A stretch of DNA of 64,000 nt from the NCBI RefSeq assembly GCF_014805625.2, contig NW_023998414.1, forward strand, positions 41,398,991 through 41,462,990, written 5' to 3'. Positions 48,963-61,705 of this stretch are shown here, piece by piece. A program made the position numbers and the translations under genes. Below the pieces are notes generated by a model, which was not told the DNA's origin, ran no database searches, and saw only the letters and a list, made by a program, of their open reading frames with translations. The stretch's first letter is position 1. Each line of letters starts with the position of its first letter. The stretch comes from Glossina fuscipes. Its lineage: Eukaryota > Arthropoda > Insecta > Diptera > Glossinidae.

Positions 48963-50284
48963 TCTTTGTCTTTGAAGAAAATCCTGTATTTGCGGGATTC
49001 TCTTATTACTACGTATTACTTCTTCCAATGGCAATAATGGCAATTAAATGCAATACCAAATTTTACCAAAGATTTGCTCGTTTTTCGAAAATGTATGGGA
49101 CATTTTTAATCAACTTGAGCAAGAAAATGTATTTAATCCGTATTCGGATATCTGGTACTCTTTCCAAAAATCATTAAAATCATTTAAAGCTTCGCCTATA
49201 GAGCAATAAATACAGTTTTGAAATATTTAAATAACGTCTTCTTCTTCTTCTGCTTGTTGCCGTCAGATCAGAGATCAGATGCAAGATGCAAATCGTAGAT
49301 TAATCCTTCATTAGCGAAATTCGTAAACGTGTGTAAACGTTTTCTCATTAATCAAATTACGCTTATGCTAATATCATTACTCGTATCACGATAACAATGT
49401 TAGTTTTCGGATATGTTGGAATGATTGATTGTATGTTCGTGTACTATTATTATGATAATAATATACTTTTCATATAAATGTTGTGTTGCATCATCAGCCG
49501 GCTATCCCCCTTCCGCGTATATGTAACTGAGAGCTACTCAGCTATCATTTAAACTCCCCTGTATTATGTATAGCGTCATGTAATGCGGAATGGAAAAAAG
49601 CACGTTTTCTTTAGTTCCGATTTGCATTCTTCTTTAGGGACAAAAAAAATACAAAAAAAAAAAAACGATTGCTGAGGATCAAAAGATTTACGCTAAACTA
49701 AATGTCATTCCTTTCTTGTTTTGCTGTTTGCCATAGGATAACTAAAGATTCTCCTTAATGCTCAAATGAAGTCAAATACGCGTACATATAATTTTCAATC
49801 CTGTAACAAATATCATGAAAAAGTCGTAAAAAAAAAAAAAAAATTCATATAAAATAATGTATGCAGTGTAGCGTAGTGGCGTATTAAGAAAAAAAGAGGA
49901 TGTTATCCTCCTTAAGAAAGGCATGCAAATCGTTACTGTTATTATCATAATGCAGATATGAATGAATGAATGAATGCCTTATCTTACTTACTACTTCCCT
50001 TTAGTGTACTCAAGAGTGTGGACCTGCGGTGCTTTTTTGCTTATTTAAATGCTAATGCGTTACACTTATGTAAACATGCTCTGCTCTGAAGGCGTTGCAG
50101 GCGCTTTAATGCAAATGCTTTTCTCTTCTAACACTCTTATGAATACGAAGAATGTATGAGGGGGAGAGAGTAGAGAGAATAGACGAAAGTACACAACCAC
50201 AATAATTATAATAATTTATCTATTTGGGGCTAATATACTTTGTAAATAAATTCTAAAAACGGTATGGATTTGTATATAGGTTGG

Positions 50285-50385
50285 CGGCCAACTTAGATAT
50301 GACCTCGCCCTCGCTTGGGATTTGAATCCATAACCGCTAAGTTGTTAGTCGCCATTCTTTGCTTACGCGAGTACTCATGCAAATA
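50285..50385 (-). repeat. tRNA-like SINE candidate
   Basis: The minus strand reads GCGGTTATGGATTCAAATCCC, containing a strong B box (GGATTCAAATCC), preceded by AATGGCGACTAACAACTTAG where a tRNA anticodon arm would be. An A-box match is weak. It shares the B-box context with 1672-1745. Confidence 0.4.
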
Positions 50386-50781
50386 AACTATGATAATTTT
50401 GTCATCCGCGAGGAAAATAGACCTTGAAACGCATTCATACATGATTAGTGATACATATATATGCTCAAAGAGTAAAGAAATTCATTAGATGTATAATAGA
50501 ATTGATTCCTTATCGCGTTTTCTACGATAAAACGATATTTGATCGATCAGCCCTCAAAGTCAAACTTTGACTTGTCCATGCGAAAGTAAGCCTTAGACAA
50601 TCGTATTAATTGTCCTAATGATGTGTACATAGCAACGCGTTTTTTTGGAGCTTTTGCATAAGTCCAGCTCTATTCTTTGCGTTCTCAACTTAATTCGCCG
50701 GAGGTGAACGCGATATACGAAACGAAAGTGCACTTTTTTTTTCGTGTAGGCGAAAACCCGCATGGATTTACATGTATATAC

Positions 50782-50784
<3 letters not shown>

Positions 50785-50817
<33 letters not shown>
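50785..50817. repeat. (AT)n microsatellite
   Basis: About 33 bases of uninterrupted AT. Confidence 0.95.
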
Positions 50818-50819
<2 letters not shown>

Positions 50820-52201
50820 TCTCAAACTTGAGACTTTTAACTTTTTGAAATAATAAAAGCATTTCGTGTGCACGTGGACATATTAAGTAAACTAAAAATT
50901 ATTTTCGAGTCCTGGTATTCCGCACACACACTCCGCACAGTTTCAATCAATCCCCTTTTTCTTATCATTTTTTAGCCCAAATACTGATCGAAGCGATCTA
51001 TCGTGCTCCAAATCAAAGTTTTCTCAACTAATGAGATTATCATTTTACATTTCATATTACATTTGCGTAAACCGATATAGCAATACTATCGCGAGTAAAC
51101 GATGATTGTGATATTTCAGCAATTTGTCGTAAAATCCAACCAGTTTCACTTGATCCCTTCTGTAAGGAACTTGAAAAGAGAGTATTACCTTTTAAGCAAA
51201 CATTTATTGTTGTTTTGATGGACTTGCGAAGATATCTTTCATTCTTCGTGAATGACGTGAATGCTATAGAATGCATATAAGAGAAAGGGGCAAAGAGAGA
51301 AAGCGACAATGAGAGTATGTGCTCTTTTTCTAGTGTAAATACACAGAAAACCTAAAAAATTTGTTAACCAATACTTCGGCAAGTACGATAATTAAAAATC
51401 TTCGGGTTTATAAAAAATTCAATGAAAAATGATTGGCTTTAAGAGCCGATTCACGCGTGAACGTATTGAAAGATCGTTAATATATGCAGGGCTCTAAACC
51501 GTTCCATTTGAAAGCAGAAATACAACCATCCCTTTTTACACGGTTTTGAAATAATATGGTTCTCACACGAATCTCAAAGCAAATTTTTTTCTTTCATTCT
51601 AATTTTACTGCTGATTTAATTCAAAAATTCCAAAAAAATGTTTCTTATTCCCATTGTCATCTTACACGATTTCTTAGAGTTGTGGAACGTATCGCCAAAT
51701 TTACTATATGTTATATATTGTATTTTTTTACACGATTTTTTCGCAGGTATTTCTAAGGAACGCATTTATCGTGCAAGAAAAAGAGTTGAATGTGTACGCT
51801 TATGCTGCATTTTGAAGGCCACATATTATACAATTATCGGATGACTTATGAAATGAAACAGCATTTGGATCGAATGCGATTATTTTCTTAAAAAAAAAAG
51901 CGTTCATATGACAAGCAAGTATAATTTTTAGTATCTTATAATGAGAGTTGATCCACAACAACAATATATTGTTGCTACATATAATTGTTGCTATTTTTTT
52001 TTTTAACGAAAGTAGATAGTAATAGTAATAGAGTAGGAGGCTCTTTGATAGGAGAAGAAAATTAATTTTACTAAATTTGGACAAAGTCGACTCACCATTT
52101 TGATGGCCTCACATCAAAAGATGAAAAATTGTCTTAAGCGAAATAGTATAGGTATAGGCTCTGATCAATTATAATAATTTAACTTTTTCAAAATTTTGAA
52201 T

Positions 52202-52242
<41 letters not shown>

Positions 52243-52263
52243 CTATCTATCCATCTATCTATC
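52202..52263. repeat. Compound (TC)n-(CTAT)n microsatellite
   Basis: About 24 bases of TC pass into nine CTAT units with one CCAT variant, then a short TC stretch. A GACAGACGGACTGAC tract lies 60 bp downstream. Confidence 0.9.
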
Positions 52264-54772
52264 TCTTTCTCGTCCTCTTGTTGAAGCGAAATTGTAAAAA
52301 CTGTAAGCAGTTTCAATTCAACGTAAGACAGACGGACTGACAAATGCACATAGGAAAATACATGTACTTTAGGATTTTTTCATATACATATGTATGTCCA
52401 TGTGACGTGAAATAAAACATCTCGTTTACCTTGATTTCAAAACATGTGAAGAGTTTATGTTCAATACGGTGTAGCACAACTTGAATACACTTATTTTATA
52501 CAAAAGCGCCGGTTGTGTGTGCATTTTTTGTAAGTTAAAAGATATACAAACAAACATATTATTTTTTGTCTCCCCATCACTCTAAACACAATTCCTTTCG
52601 ACCTTTTGCCTTCTTAACGTACGAGTGTTTGGATGTCAAATTCTTATAAGCCATTTAACCGAGACAACAAACGACGACCGTCAAAACGTTCCATTCCATT
52701 TACAACGAATACACATGCTTCTGGTGTTGATAGAAAAAAAAAAAAAAAAAAAAATAGAAATGATTATCACTGGGAAGGGAATTTGTTTGCCGAGCGAAAG
52801 GGACAGCAGATATATCAAGGACTTGCTTAATTAATATGCGAAGCTAAACTTTAATAAAAAAAAATATAAAAAAAATAAAAATAAAAAAATATATAAAAAA
52901 TAAATAAAAAAAGGCAAAATATGTTACCTTTTGAAATATCAGCAACATTTCTGAAGGCTTCATATTTTTTAAGTAATTGTTATATATATTTATATAAGCA
53001 AAATAACTGAAATATTTTAAAATAAAATTTTTCTTTAATTTTATTTCCTCACTTTTCGGAACTATACACAGAAAATTGATTTTACTCCTTACGAGAGCAA
53101 AACACCATCAATACTATGCCTTCGTTATTATATATATATATATATATTCAACAGTTTAAATAATATTTTTCGAATTTTTTTTCTCCTTCTTCGATCAAAA
53201 ACTTCAATGGGAAACAATTTGCTTTAGAAACTTATCCTTTAACTTTTCACCGTATTTGTTAAGATGAAGAACAAAAAAAAAAAAAAAAAAACGCAAAAAA
53301 AAAACAAAATAAATTTTTTCTATATTTTTAATACGATATCTTTAGCAGGCTACAGTTTGTTACGCATAAAGTGTTTTATTTAATGCTTTGCAAGAAATAT
53401 TTTTGTTAACTTATTTTCGTTTTTGACTTTAATTTTAATTTTTTTTTTAAACTGATTTTCAAAATAATTTCGATGCGATTTTTGCTTTTATTACTTTTTG
53501 TTAAATATTTTTCTTTTTTAATTAATTTTCTCTTTGGGAATTTTTCAAGAATTTTTTCAATAAAATTTTTCTCTTTTTAAATGAATTCGACTTCCGAGTC
53601 TTCTTTTTTTTATTGTAGTAGAGAAAACTGAATGGTTGCTATTTTCCGTGTGTATAACTTCAAAATAGGAAAAGTCTTCCTTAGGAAAGCTTTCAATGAT
53701 AATTTTAACGTTTACTCGTTGTTTACACCCTTTACTCCGCGTCATCGTCAAACAATTATTTATTTATTTATTTTCTTGTTTTCTTCTTCGCTATACGGTA
53801 AAACGTTTCACATATTATTATACGACATGCGGGTAAATGCGTTGGTGTAATTGCTCTTTTAAGGCTAAAGGCAAAAGGTTAACTCTCTCCCTCCTTACAA
53901 AATACTTATCCACTTTTGCTTCATTTTTCCATACCTAACCGCACAAGGTCTCATTGCTTTTAACTCGGCGTGAATATGGATAAACTTAACAGTCATTGGC
54001 TTTAGCTTTAATCTCTCTTTTAACTTCATTTTTTAATGTAAAGTTTCCGTTTTTCTGTCTTCCTCTCCGTATCACATCTTCCACTCTAGGTCAGGTTCTC
54101 TCCGGTTTCTCTCTCTCTCTCTCTTTTTAATAGTGTAATTTTACAAAAAAAAGCTCTCTCTTCTTTTTTTCTTTTCTCTCCAAATTTGTTGCTACATCTC
54201 ACCCATTTATCCTTACAATGTTTTTCCTTTCATGCTTACCTTTCTGATAGCTTTCTTTTAATTTTAACTAACCCTTTCTTCCTTCTTTTTGTTTTTATAT
54301 TTTACACGCTTTATACACTTTAATTCGTAAACACCTGTTACCACATGCTACCACTATTGTGTCCGATATTCGTTTCAGCCCCTACTTCCTGTGCACTCAT
54401 TCGTTCATTTGTTAGCTTTTACTTTCCTTTAAGTAGAAAGTTGACTTTCAAATGCCTCCATACATTACGTGATACGCTTGTTGATATCATCGTCATTACA
54501 TTAAGATAACATAATGGAATCTTTTGCATGTTTCCGAAAACCTAAATGAGTTGATCAAGAGTTTCCTCATTAAACAAACAAGTAAGTGAGTAATTTAGGT
54601 TAAGCTATTTACCAGATATTCCTATCAATCCTATCTCCACGGCAAAGTGTGCGAAAATTCCTTAGAGACTTTGAGAAATAGAACAAAATGATTCGCTTTA
54701 AAGGTACTGTTCTTCCTCCAACATTTACTCCTAAAACAGGAACTGTTCATGAGCTAAATATATCTGTAGGGA

Positions 54773-55890
54773 TTGAATAAAATATTATGAACACCTGACA
54801 TATATGCAATATTTATTTATTAATAAGGTGTTGGCCCATCAATCGCTTGTAGAACAACTGCAATTCATAGCGTCTCTGAGTAATTTGCAGCGGATTGTTG
54901 TCCGATTCTTGTATCAAAAGCTCCGCCAATTACTTAAGTGATATGGGAGATGGTAACCCACTCCTCTCTCTCCGCTTTAAAGCACGCTATAACGCTTCAA
55001 TTATGTTGAGATCTGGCGATTGTGCTGGCCAGGGAACATGTTTACTGATATTTTGATAGTCCTCAAATCAAGACTGAATCCCCTTCACTGTGTGTCTGGA
55101 CGCACTATCCTCTTGCAATATGGCGATCTTTGACATAATAAAAAATTCATCATTGACGATGTCGAGATATTCATTCGCAATAATCCGCCAATGCGGATCG
55201 TAGGTTTATTTTGTGCTTCTCCGTACACATAAGCCCGGCCGTTAGTAGGAAACAAGGTGAACGATGCTTCATAGGATCGTACCACATTCTTCCAATCAGC
55301 AAGCCGATCCAATCATCTAGGTTTAATGGTCGTAGTATCACTTCTTTATCACGCTTAGTGTTCGCTTCCGTTATAAAAGGGTTTCGATATTGCAGCCCTT
55401 CCGCGAGTGTTACCTTTGTGAAGCTCCTGCGGTACTATTTTCGTCGGAATGATATTACCCAAGTTGAGATCCACTGTCACTTTTGACATGGTACCTTTAT
55501 GTTATCTGGCCGCAATCATTTTTGATTTTCGTCAGGCTCGACCATTTAACTATGGGTTTCTACTTGCCGATGATATTTTTCCATGTTGGGTGTAGTGTGA
55601 TATTATCGTGGATACTGTCGCTGACGAATTATTAAACTTTTCAGCTGAGTTCGTTACAGACGTTTCCGCGAACCGAGCATCAACAATTCGCCCTCTTTCG
55701 AAGTCTGAATTTCACCGATCCCATGCTTTAACCGTTGCAGAGTAAAGCGTATAATACTCTGCCAGACAGTCTAGGATATTTACCGTGTAAGCTTTGCGGC
55801 ACATACGCGTCGCATTATTTACACGGAAGCAGTGTTGCCAACATTCAACAAGATAGCACTATGTTGTATAGTGTTCATAATTATTTTTTC
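54773..55890 (-). mobile_element. Dead Tc1-like DNA transposon with transposase relic
   Basis: The minus strand carries a broken Tc1-family DDE transposase. One block reads WKNVVRSYEASFTLFPTNG (about 55300-55245), the usual WSDES-F-LFP region with the first catalytic Asp altered. Another reads VPWPAQSPDLNIIEAL (about 55042-54995), containing the third catalytic Glu, directly before an in-frame stop. The last line ends near LMGQHL. Several stops and frameshifts lie between. ATTATGAACAC near the left end (54784-54794) is mirrored by GTTCATAATTAT on the right (about 55869-55880), as expected for terminal inverted repeats. The element is inactive; Bari-like origin is inference. Confidence 0.8.
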
Positions 55891-56154
55891 CATCTCCTAT
55901 ATAGAGAATCTATTGCTGAAGTTTCATTATCATCCAAAGCTTTCGACAAAATTTTTCGATCCAATTGTTGCATTAATGTTGAGGTTATGTTCGATAGCAA
56001 TGCTCAATTAAAGCTCCAGTCTGAGTGAAATCAATAGAAAAGTGCATCCAGAAATTCGAAAGCAAATTTAGAAATATAATAAAAAGAAAATCTCAACGAA
56101 TTCGTAAACAGATCAACGGCCGAACATTAAAAGGAAAAAATATTACATACACGT

Positions 56155-57028
56155 CATTCAATAAGTTCGACAAGTAAGATACACTCGTAAATGTCGCCAC
56201 CATTGACGAAACCATATGCTTTTTAGATGATGCCAACCTTCAAATGAAGTGTGGAAAAATTGCATCATATTCCGACCATTAGCTGCCAAGTTTAGTGTAG
56301 CGATTTTTTCCCTCCTTTTTTTTTCTTTTTTGTCACGGCTTCCACCGGTCTGGCTCTTGCGCGGAATGATGAATCCACGTTTCATCTATTGTTATAGACC
56401 GCATAAAAAATCCGTTTAATTTCACCTAAACAGCGGCAAACAACGCTCTCAATCATCCATCAACACTTCGTAGTCAAAGGTGAGCAAACGCAGTACCCAC
56501 TTCGAGATATTTCGAGAGATATTTCTCATGGGCAAATGTTTATGCAAAGTAATAAATACACTGACTTCTGGCATCGTTAACCTCATTTTTCGGTTTTCCA
56601 AACACGGTTTTATGCACTCTTTGTATGTTTTCCTCAAACAAGTATCGAATTTGGGCGACCAACCCGTCCAACAGCATGCATATCCATATGGCTTCGTTTA
56701 AACTAAGCAAACCATCTATAAATTTATTTTTTCGACAGTCAACAGCTGCCATGATGTTGCAATAATTGACTCGAGTCAATGTTCATTTTGAAAGCATTTT
56801 TTCCCATCAAAAAACAACATTTACTTACGAAATTCATATTTTTACGATTGTTTCGAAAATTGGACAAGTAGCATCACTAAAAGGACTTGTAACTTGCAAC
56901 TTGTAAAGCAATGGCCGGAATGTCGTGAAATTTTAATATATTTCGTTTGAAGATCGCTGCCATCTCACAATCGTATGGATTGATCAATGGTGGCGACATC
57001 TATATTTCATCCTACGAACTTGTTGACC
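56155..57028 (-). mobile_element. Dead mariner-like transposon
   Basis: Inverted ends match: ATGTCGCCACCATTGA plus AATAAGTTCG on the left (56159-56206), and TCAATGGTGGCGACAT plus ACGAACTTGTTGA on the right (56984-57026). Between them the minus strand holds a broken transposase with IDETWIHHSAQEPDRW (about 56390-56343), the first catalytic Asp motif of mariner elements. An N-terminal line is GKPKNEVNDA. In-frame stops follow both. At 0.87 kb it is shorter than an autonomous mariner (about 1.3 kb), so the middle or C-terminal part is deleted. Confidence 0.75.
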
Positions 57029-57178
57029 GATGCGTTATACGGTATATTATTTATATTATATATTATACATTATAATGTGATATATGCATGTATGTGTAGA
57101 CATGTTATTTATATATATTAATTTTTTTTCACTTTTAAACTAAGAAAGAGAAAATTAAAACAACTGCACGGAAGTTAT

Positions 57179-57545
57179 ATTCAGCTGCGACCAAAACTTT
57201 TTTAATCAATGCCTTTACCTTTAAAAAAAAATACTAAAAAAAAAAATGGGAAAACCTATACTAGACTTCAATACTATATATTGGATGGGTGTAAATGTAA
57301 AAATATTTACCGTGAGTCCGTTGCAATTTACGAGTAAGAACTAGAGAATCGACAAGCATATCTAAGCATATCTTTTGATCGGTTTGATCCATTTTCAATA
57401 ACCAGCGGCCCGCAGGAACGTCCTATCTTTTTGCCAAATTTTATATTTTGTCATAGATATTTATGAAGTGGACAGGCGGACAAACGAACATGCTTAGATC
57501 AATTCAAAATTTGATAGTCGTCAAGTGTATATTTTTTTAAGATCT
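57179..57545 (+). repeat. Palindrome-repeat family, diverged copy
   Basis: It opens ATTCAGCTGCGACCAAAA. An ATATATTGGATGGGTG line, a GAGTAAGAACTAGA line, GATCGGTTTGATCCATTTTC and GGACAGGCGGAC follow, then CATGCTTAGATCAATTC. The copy stops soon after. It directly follows the mariner relic (150 bp). Confidence 0.6.
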
Positions 57546-58190
57546 CTGGAGTATCTAGAGTATCTAGATATACACTGTTATACTGTTATCTCGGTGTTGT
57601 TCGCTTATTTATTTAATACCAACGACACTTTTCGATCAATCGTTGTCATCGAAGCCTTGCGATCCTATTAAACTTATAATAGCTAATCTTACGAGTTGTC
57701 AAGATTTTGCAGTAGTCCAATATGGATGTTACTGCCTGCAGACTTAGCTTAAGTTAAGCTGGCTATGAAAATATCTTCAATACGTGTATATATGAAACGG
57801 ATTAACAACAAATAGTATAAGAAATTTAGTATAACCTCGATTTTTAATGCACAAAAATTAACATTTCCACAGAAACTTACTTAAGCAAAAACAAAAAAAA
57901 TAAATAAATAAATAAATAAATAAAAAAAATTAAAAGTAAAAAAGAAAAATATTCTAAAAATAACTTTTTTTTTAACTCTTTACGTATTCGAACGAATAGA
58001 TGGATGTAAGATATAAACATCTATATAAATATGCAGAGTTAATGCACAATCTTATACATTAGTACGTACAAGTACATATGTATAGATGTACATCATCATT
58101 ATCTTACAATTTAAAAAAAAAAAGGCGCAGTAATACAAAATGAAATTGCGCACATGTTCTCACATTACACATTATATCTATATCTATACT

Positions 58191-58192
<2 letters not shown>

Positions 58193-58239
<47 letters not shown>
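58193..58239. repeat. (TA)n microsatellite
   Basis: About 47 bases of uninterrupted TA, the longest pure array after the 27-kb one. Confidence 0.95.
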
Positions 58240-58242
<3 letters not shown>

Positions 58243-58465
58243 CTTATGTACTTTATGTTATATAAATTTTTGTTCGTGGATTGACTGTACACATGTGTGT
58301 ATGAAAGGAAAAACCAACAGCAACCATTGATGTGTTTAATGTTAGTGACAGGCTGGAGAAGGCAGATACAACTCAGCTGTGGGCCACAGATAACCCAGAT
58401 TACTGTCATCATCATACCATAATACTGCGTTCGATTTTATTCTTTAGTTAACATTGTTGCTGATC

Positions 58466-58507
<42 letters not shown>
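58466..58507. repeat. (ATG/GAT)n microsatellite
   Basis: About fourteen ATG units, followed by imperfect units up to 58528. Confidence 0.95.
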
Positions 58508-58806
58508 ATAATGATTATGATGATGATGCAGAACTCGACCGACTGAGCACGTTTGTGGTACAATAACACGCATAAACACATATGAGTAAGCGATATATAT
58601 ATATATATACACTAATCCGCGTCTCTAAGCGTGTCCAACCAAACATGCATTTATGCATGTATGCTTGTATGCATATATACAAACTCTCAGATTACTCTTG
58701 TTTCGTACGAATTGCAGATACAATGTGATGATGCATATGCATCTGCATAACAACGCTACTATAACGCTCCGATACAACATTATATTGCTCTCTTATGAAG
58801 ATACTG

Positions 58807-58807
<1 letters not shown>

Positions 58808-58848
<41 letters not shown>
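58808..58848. repeat. (TC)n microsatellite
   Basis: About twenty TC units without interruption. Confidence 0.95.
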
Positions 58849-58851
<3 letters not shown>

Positions 58852-60645
58852 TTCTTCTCGTAACCAATTATTTATTACCTTTTACGGTTATTTTTAAACG
58901 AAAGAATTTCCTTCACTTTGTCCATATGCTTAAGAAAACAACATTTTCAGAGAAGCGTAGTAAATTTTTATTCCCCATCAGCGATCTATAGGGCAATAAA
59001 CCGATTTTGTAATATCCGAAGCATGTTTTTTTGCATTGTTTTAGTCATGTTGCCATGAACGAAGGAAATACAACAAACATTTTCTTATCGTTTTTGAATG
59101 TTTTCGCTTGCTCGCCCCTAGACCAGGCCTCATCTTCCATATAGTCCAAGATGCGTTCAACCGTTTCGACTTTTAAGGGCTGTCGTGACACCAATCAATC
59201 TGTTGATGAACAAACATTATCGCATTCGCTGTAATAGTACATTTCCATTGCTCGGTAGTCACTACAGCAAGTACGAGACATGATTCAAGATTGTTTTTCA
59301 TCATTGTTGTACATCAAATAAACGCTGAAAGCTGCGAAGATATTTCAAGAAAATGGGAATCGAGCTAAAGGGAAATAAGAAATTGCAACAAATATGTTAT
59401 CGTCTGTGGAATGGAAAGAATATCGAAAGTGATTCGAATCTATCCGATTTCTGCTATAAATTTGCCCACAGGCTAAATATAGTAGATGGACAAAAAAGCA
59501 CCTGCCATCCTTTTCAAAAGATGGGCGTTACTTTGTTTGTGAGCACATGTTAAAATGCGTATCCTCCATACGAGAGTTAAGACTTAGGTAAATGTACACT
59601 ATAATCTCCAGGCGCCTTATGTACACAACATAGGTTTTAGAAGGTTTGGATGAGTCTTGGCCGAAAAGAGTCATCCGTACTTAACTCGACAAAAGATGCT
59701 GCCGAACGGTGAATTGAGGCGATGGGACGTGAATGAAATATAAAAATAGAAGAACGAAAAACCCAGATGCATTCGATATTAGATTCGCACATGAAGTCGT
59801 AAAATTCCTATTCCCAGAGGAATTATTTGGTGGCTCTAGCTCAACGTACGTTTACTCAGGGCAAAAATCAAATTGAATCTTTTATTAGGCGAAAAACGGC
59901 TGCAATATGCGATTTTGCAAAACTTATGCGCTAGAATTCATCCCCTGTATTCACCAGACATTACTCATTCTTATGGAAGCCAAGTTTCTCTTTTCTCCGC
60001 CGTCTCGCTGCTGTGGCCGTCCAGGCTACGAGAAGGTGAAGACAATTTAAGCCTAAGAACCTGACCTAAGAGGCTGCAAGGGACACGAAATCTACGCTAA
60101 GTGCATGCCAATCAACTGCATCGATATGTCTCCGCGAATATTGAAAATTGATGCGGAAAGGTAGAACGGGATGTACAGAATACCTGTATCTGCATGCTGG
60201 CGAAATTTTCCACATTCGTTTACGCTCCACTTTACAGAAAGCTGCAAGATACCAGGCGTGCCAGAAGCCAAATAATGATTTGATGTACTACGTAGGTAGC
60301 CTCTGCCGCAAAAGGGAATGAATGAATGAATATTCCATGCTAATGATATCGTGTTGATGTCAGAGGATGAAGAGACCCATCGCTGTGTAATTTATATTCT
60401 GCCAGAAAGTTGTATAGCTGCCATGAATGAAATGTTTTTTATTATCCTTTTAACACTCGTGCTCTTTTTTTTTTTGCAAACTCTCCCACAGGCATCTTTC
60501 CATGCCCCAAGAATGCGTGAATTTTGAATGAGCAAAATTCTTTTGGCTTATCATATAATTTTTGTAATCAAGTTCGCTAAAACCCATCCTTCTGGCTTGA
60601 CTTAAAAAAAAAAAAAAGAAAGAAAAATCCAACTAAGCAAATTAT

Positions 60646-60972
60646 ATTCGGCTGTGATCGAATTTTTTATGCCCATCGCGGCATTTTTGTACAATGATTT
60701 CATTGAAGTTTATCTCGTGCATCTGTTTTAGTTTATGAGCAACGAGCACGGGAGAGAGAAAGCAAAGATATTCTCAGTTTCTTTGAAAGGCTTGGGTTTG
60801 GCTTTGCAAGCAGGAGAATGTCTACAACAGACATTACACGAACGGACACACAGGCAGATTAAATCGATTCACAACTTGATCATGATCATGAATGTGAATG
60901 CTTTGTGTAGTCTCGGAAGATTCCTTTTGGTCGTCGCATACACTCCTCATCCGCCGGTGATGGGTATAACAG
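60646..60972 (+). repeat. Palindrome-repeat family, internally deleted copy
   Basis: It starts ATTCGGCTGTGATCGAAT, then TTTTTTATGCCCATCGC. The GAGCAACGAGCACG line, a GATATTCTCAGTTTC line and TTAAATCGATTCACAACTTG follow. It ends CGCCGGTGATGGGTATAA. It has both ends but about one module of length, like 29920-30268. Confidence 0.7.
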
Positions 60973-61079
60973 CACATATATCACACCGAGACAGTTTTAA
61001 CAAAATGCTAAGAAAACCAATGCGTTCTGGTTAAGCCACATAAAAGTAGTCAGAAATTTTAATTAAGATTCTCGTTTTT

Positions 61080-61705
61080 ATACCCACCGCTAATTTGTTC
61101 TTTTCCATAATGTGTGTAACGGCCAAAGGGAAGGTTCAGAGACCTTGTAAAGTGTATATATTCTTGATCAGTGCAAAATTCGATCGAATCGATTTAGCCA
61201 TGTTTGTCCGTCGGTGTGAGTGCGTGGCGTTTGTTGTTGGCACTCTCCTGGTCGAAAAAACGAAGAACTTCGATTTCAAATTTTGTAGAAACGCTAGGCG
61301 TGTTCGCAAGCAGGTTGATATTGAAAACCGGCCAAATTGGTCAGAGCAGACGCCCGCAATGGAACATAAAATGAACGTAACTCCGTGTTGTTTAAAAAAA
61401 AAATTTTTAGGTTTTTGCTCTTTACTCGGAAATTATCAAAGTTAGAAGACCGAAATTTTCAACATTGACTTTACGAAGCACTCTACGCCTTACGTGCAAA
61501 ACTGCAACCAATCGGCCCGATTCACACAAAGTTCAAGTGACTAAAATTTCTTCCTTTCACTTTTGTGGGGTTTTATGCTTTTTTATCATAAATAAGGCAA
61601 ATAAGACAAAATATTTAAAATTATTTTGTACGTTAGTTAAATGAAGAGATATCATCTGCCTAAAGGTGGCTTAATTCTAAAATGATATGATATACACCGC
61701 GACCG
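61080..61705 (-). repeat. Palindrome-repeat family, reverse-oriented diverged copy
   Basis: The plus strand starts TTTTTATACCCACCGC and has GTATATATTCTTGATCAG, GATTTAGCCATGTTTGTCCGTCGG and AACGCTAGGCGTG lines, all antisense of family landmarks. It ends near CCGCGACCGAG (about 61694-61707), the decayed palindrome. A 116-codon open frame across it (61095-61445) is a by-product of the repeat. Confidence 0.6.

Larger units (their letters stand above)
46522..54772. other. Long intergenic stretch, microsatellite-rich
   Basis: Besides the simple repeats and SINE-like pieces listed separately, I see a CT array (47499-47526) and a triplicated ATAGGC (48724-48741). A (GTCY)n fragment sits beside a (TA)n array at 47865-47951, and poly-A/poly-T blocks are frequent. 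Frames are short and low in complexity. I see no gene in these 8 kb. Confidence 0.55.
57546..60645. other. Intergenic DNA with microsatellites and weak RT-like signal
   Basis: It contains arrays of AATA (57897-57922), TA (58193-58239), ATG (58466-58507) and TC (58808-58848). The plus-strand line FHANDIVLMSEDEE at about 60331-60372 resembles the YADD region of a LINE reverse transcriptase with an altered Asp, but I could not extend it. No gene was recognised. Confidence 0.45.

Noticed and set aside
58104..58415. 103-codon frame with Tyr-Ile repeat
   Set aside because: It is the translation of the TA array at 58193-58239.
60331..60400. FHANDIVLMSEDEE as a reverse transcriptase YADD box
   Set aside because: The first Asp is Asn-shifted and no other RT motif could be aligned around it; mentioned only as a weak signal.
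61095..61445. 116-codon plus-strand open frame
   Set aside because: It lies across a reverse-oriented palindrome-family repeat whose landmarks explain its sequence.
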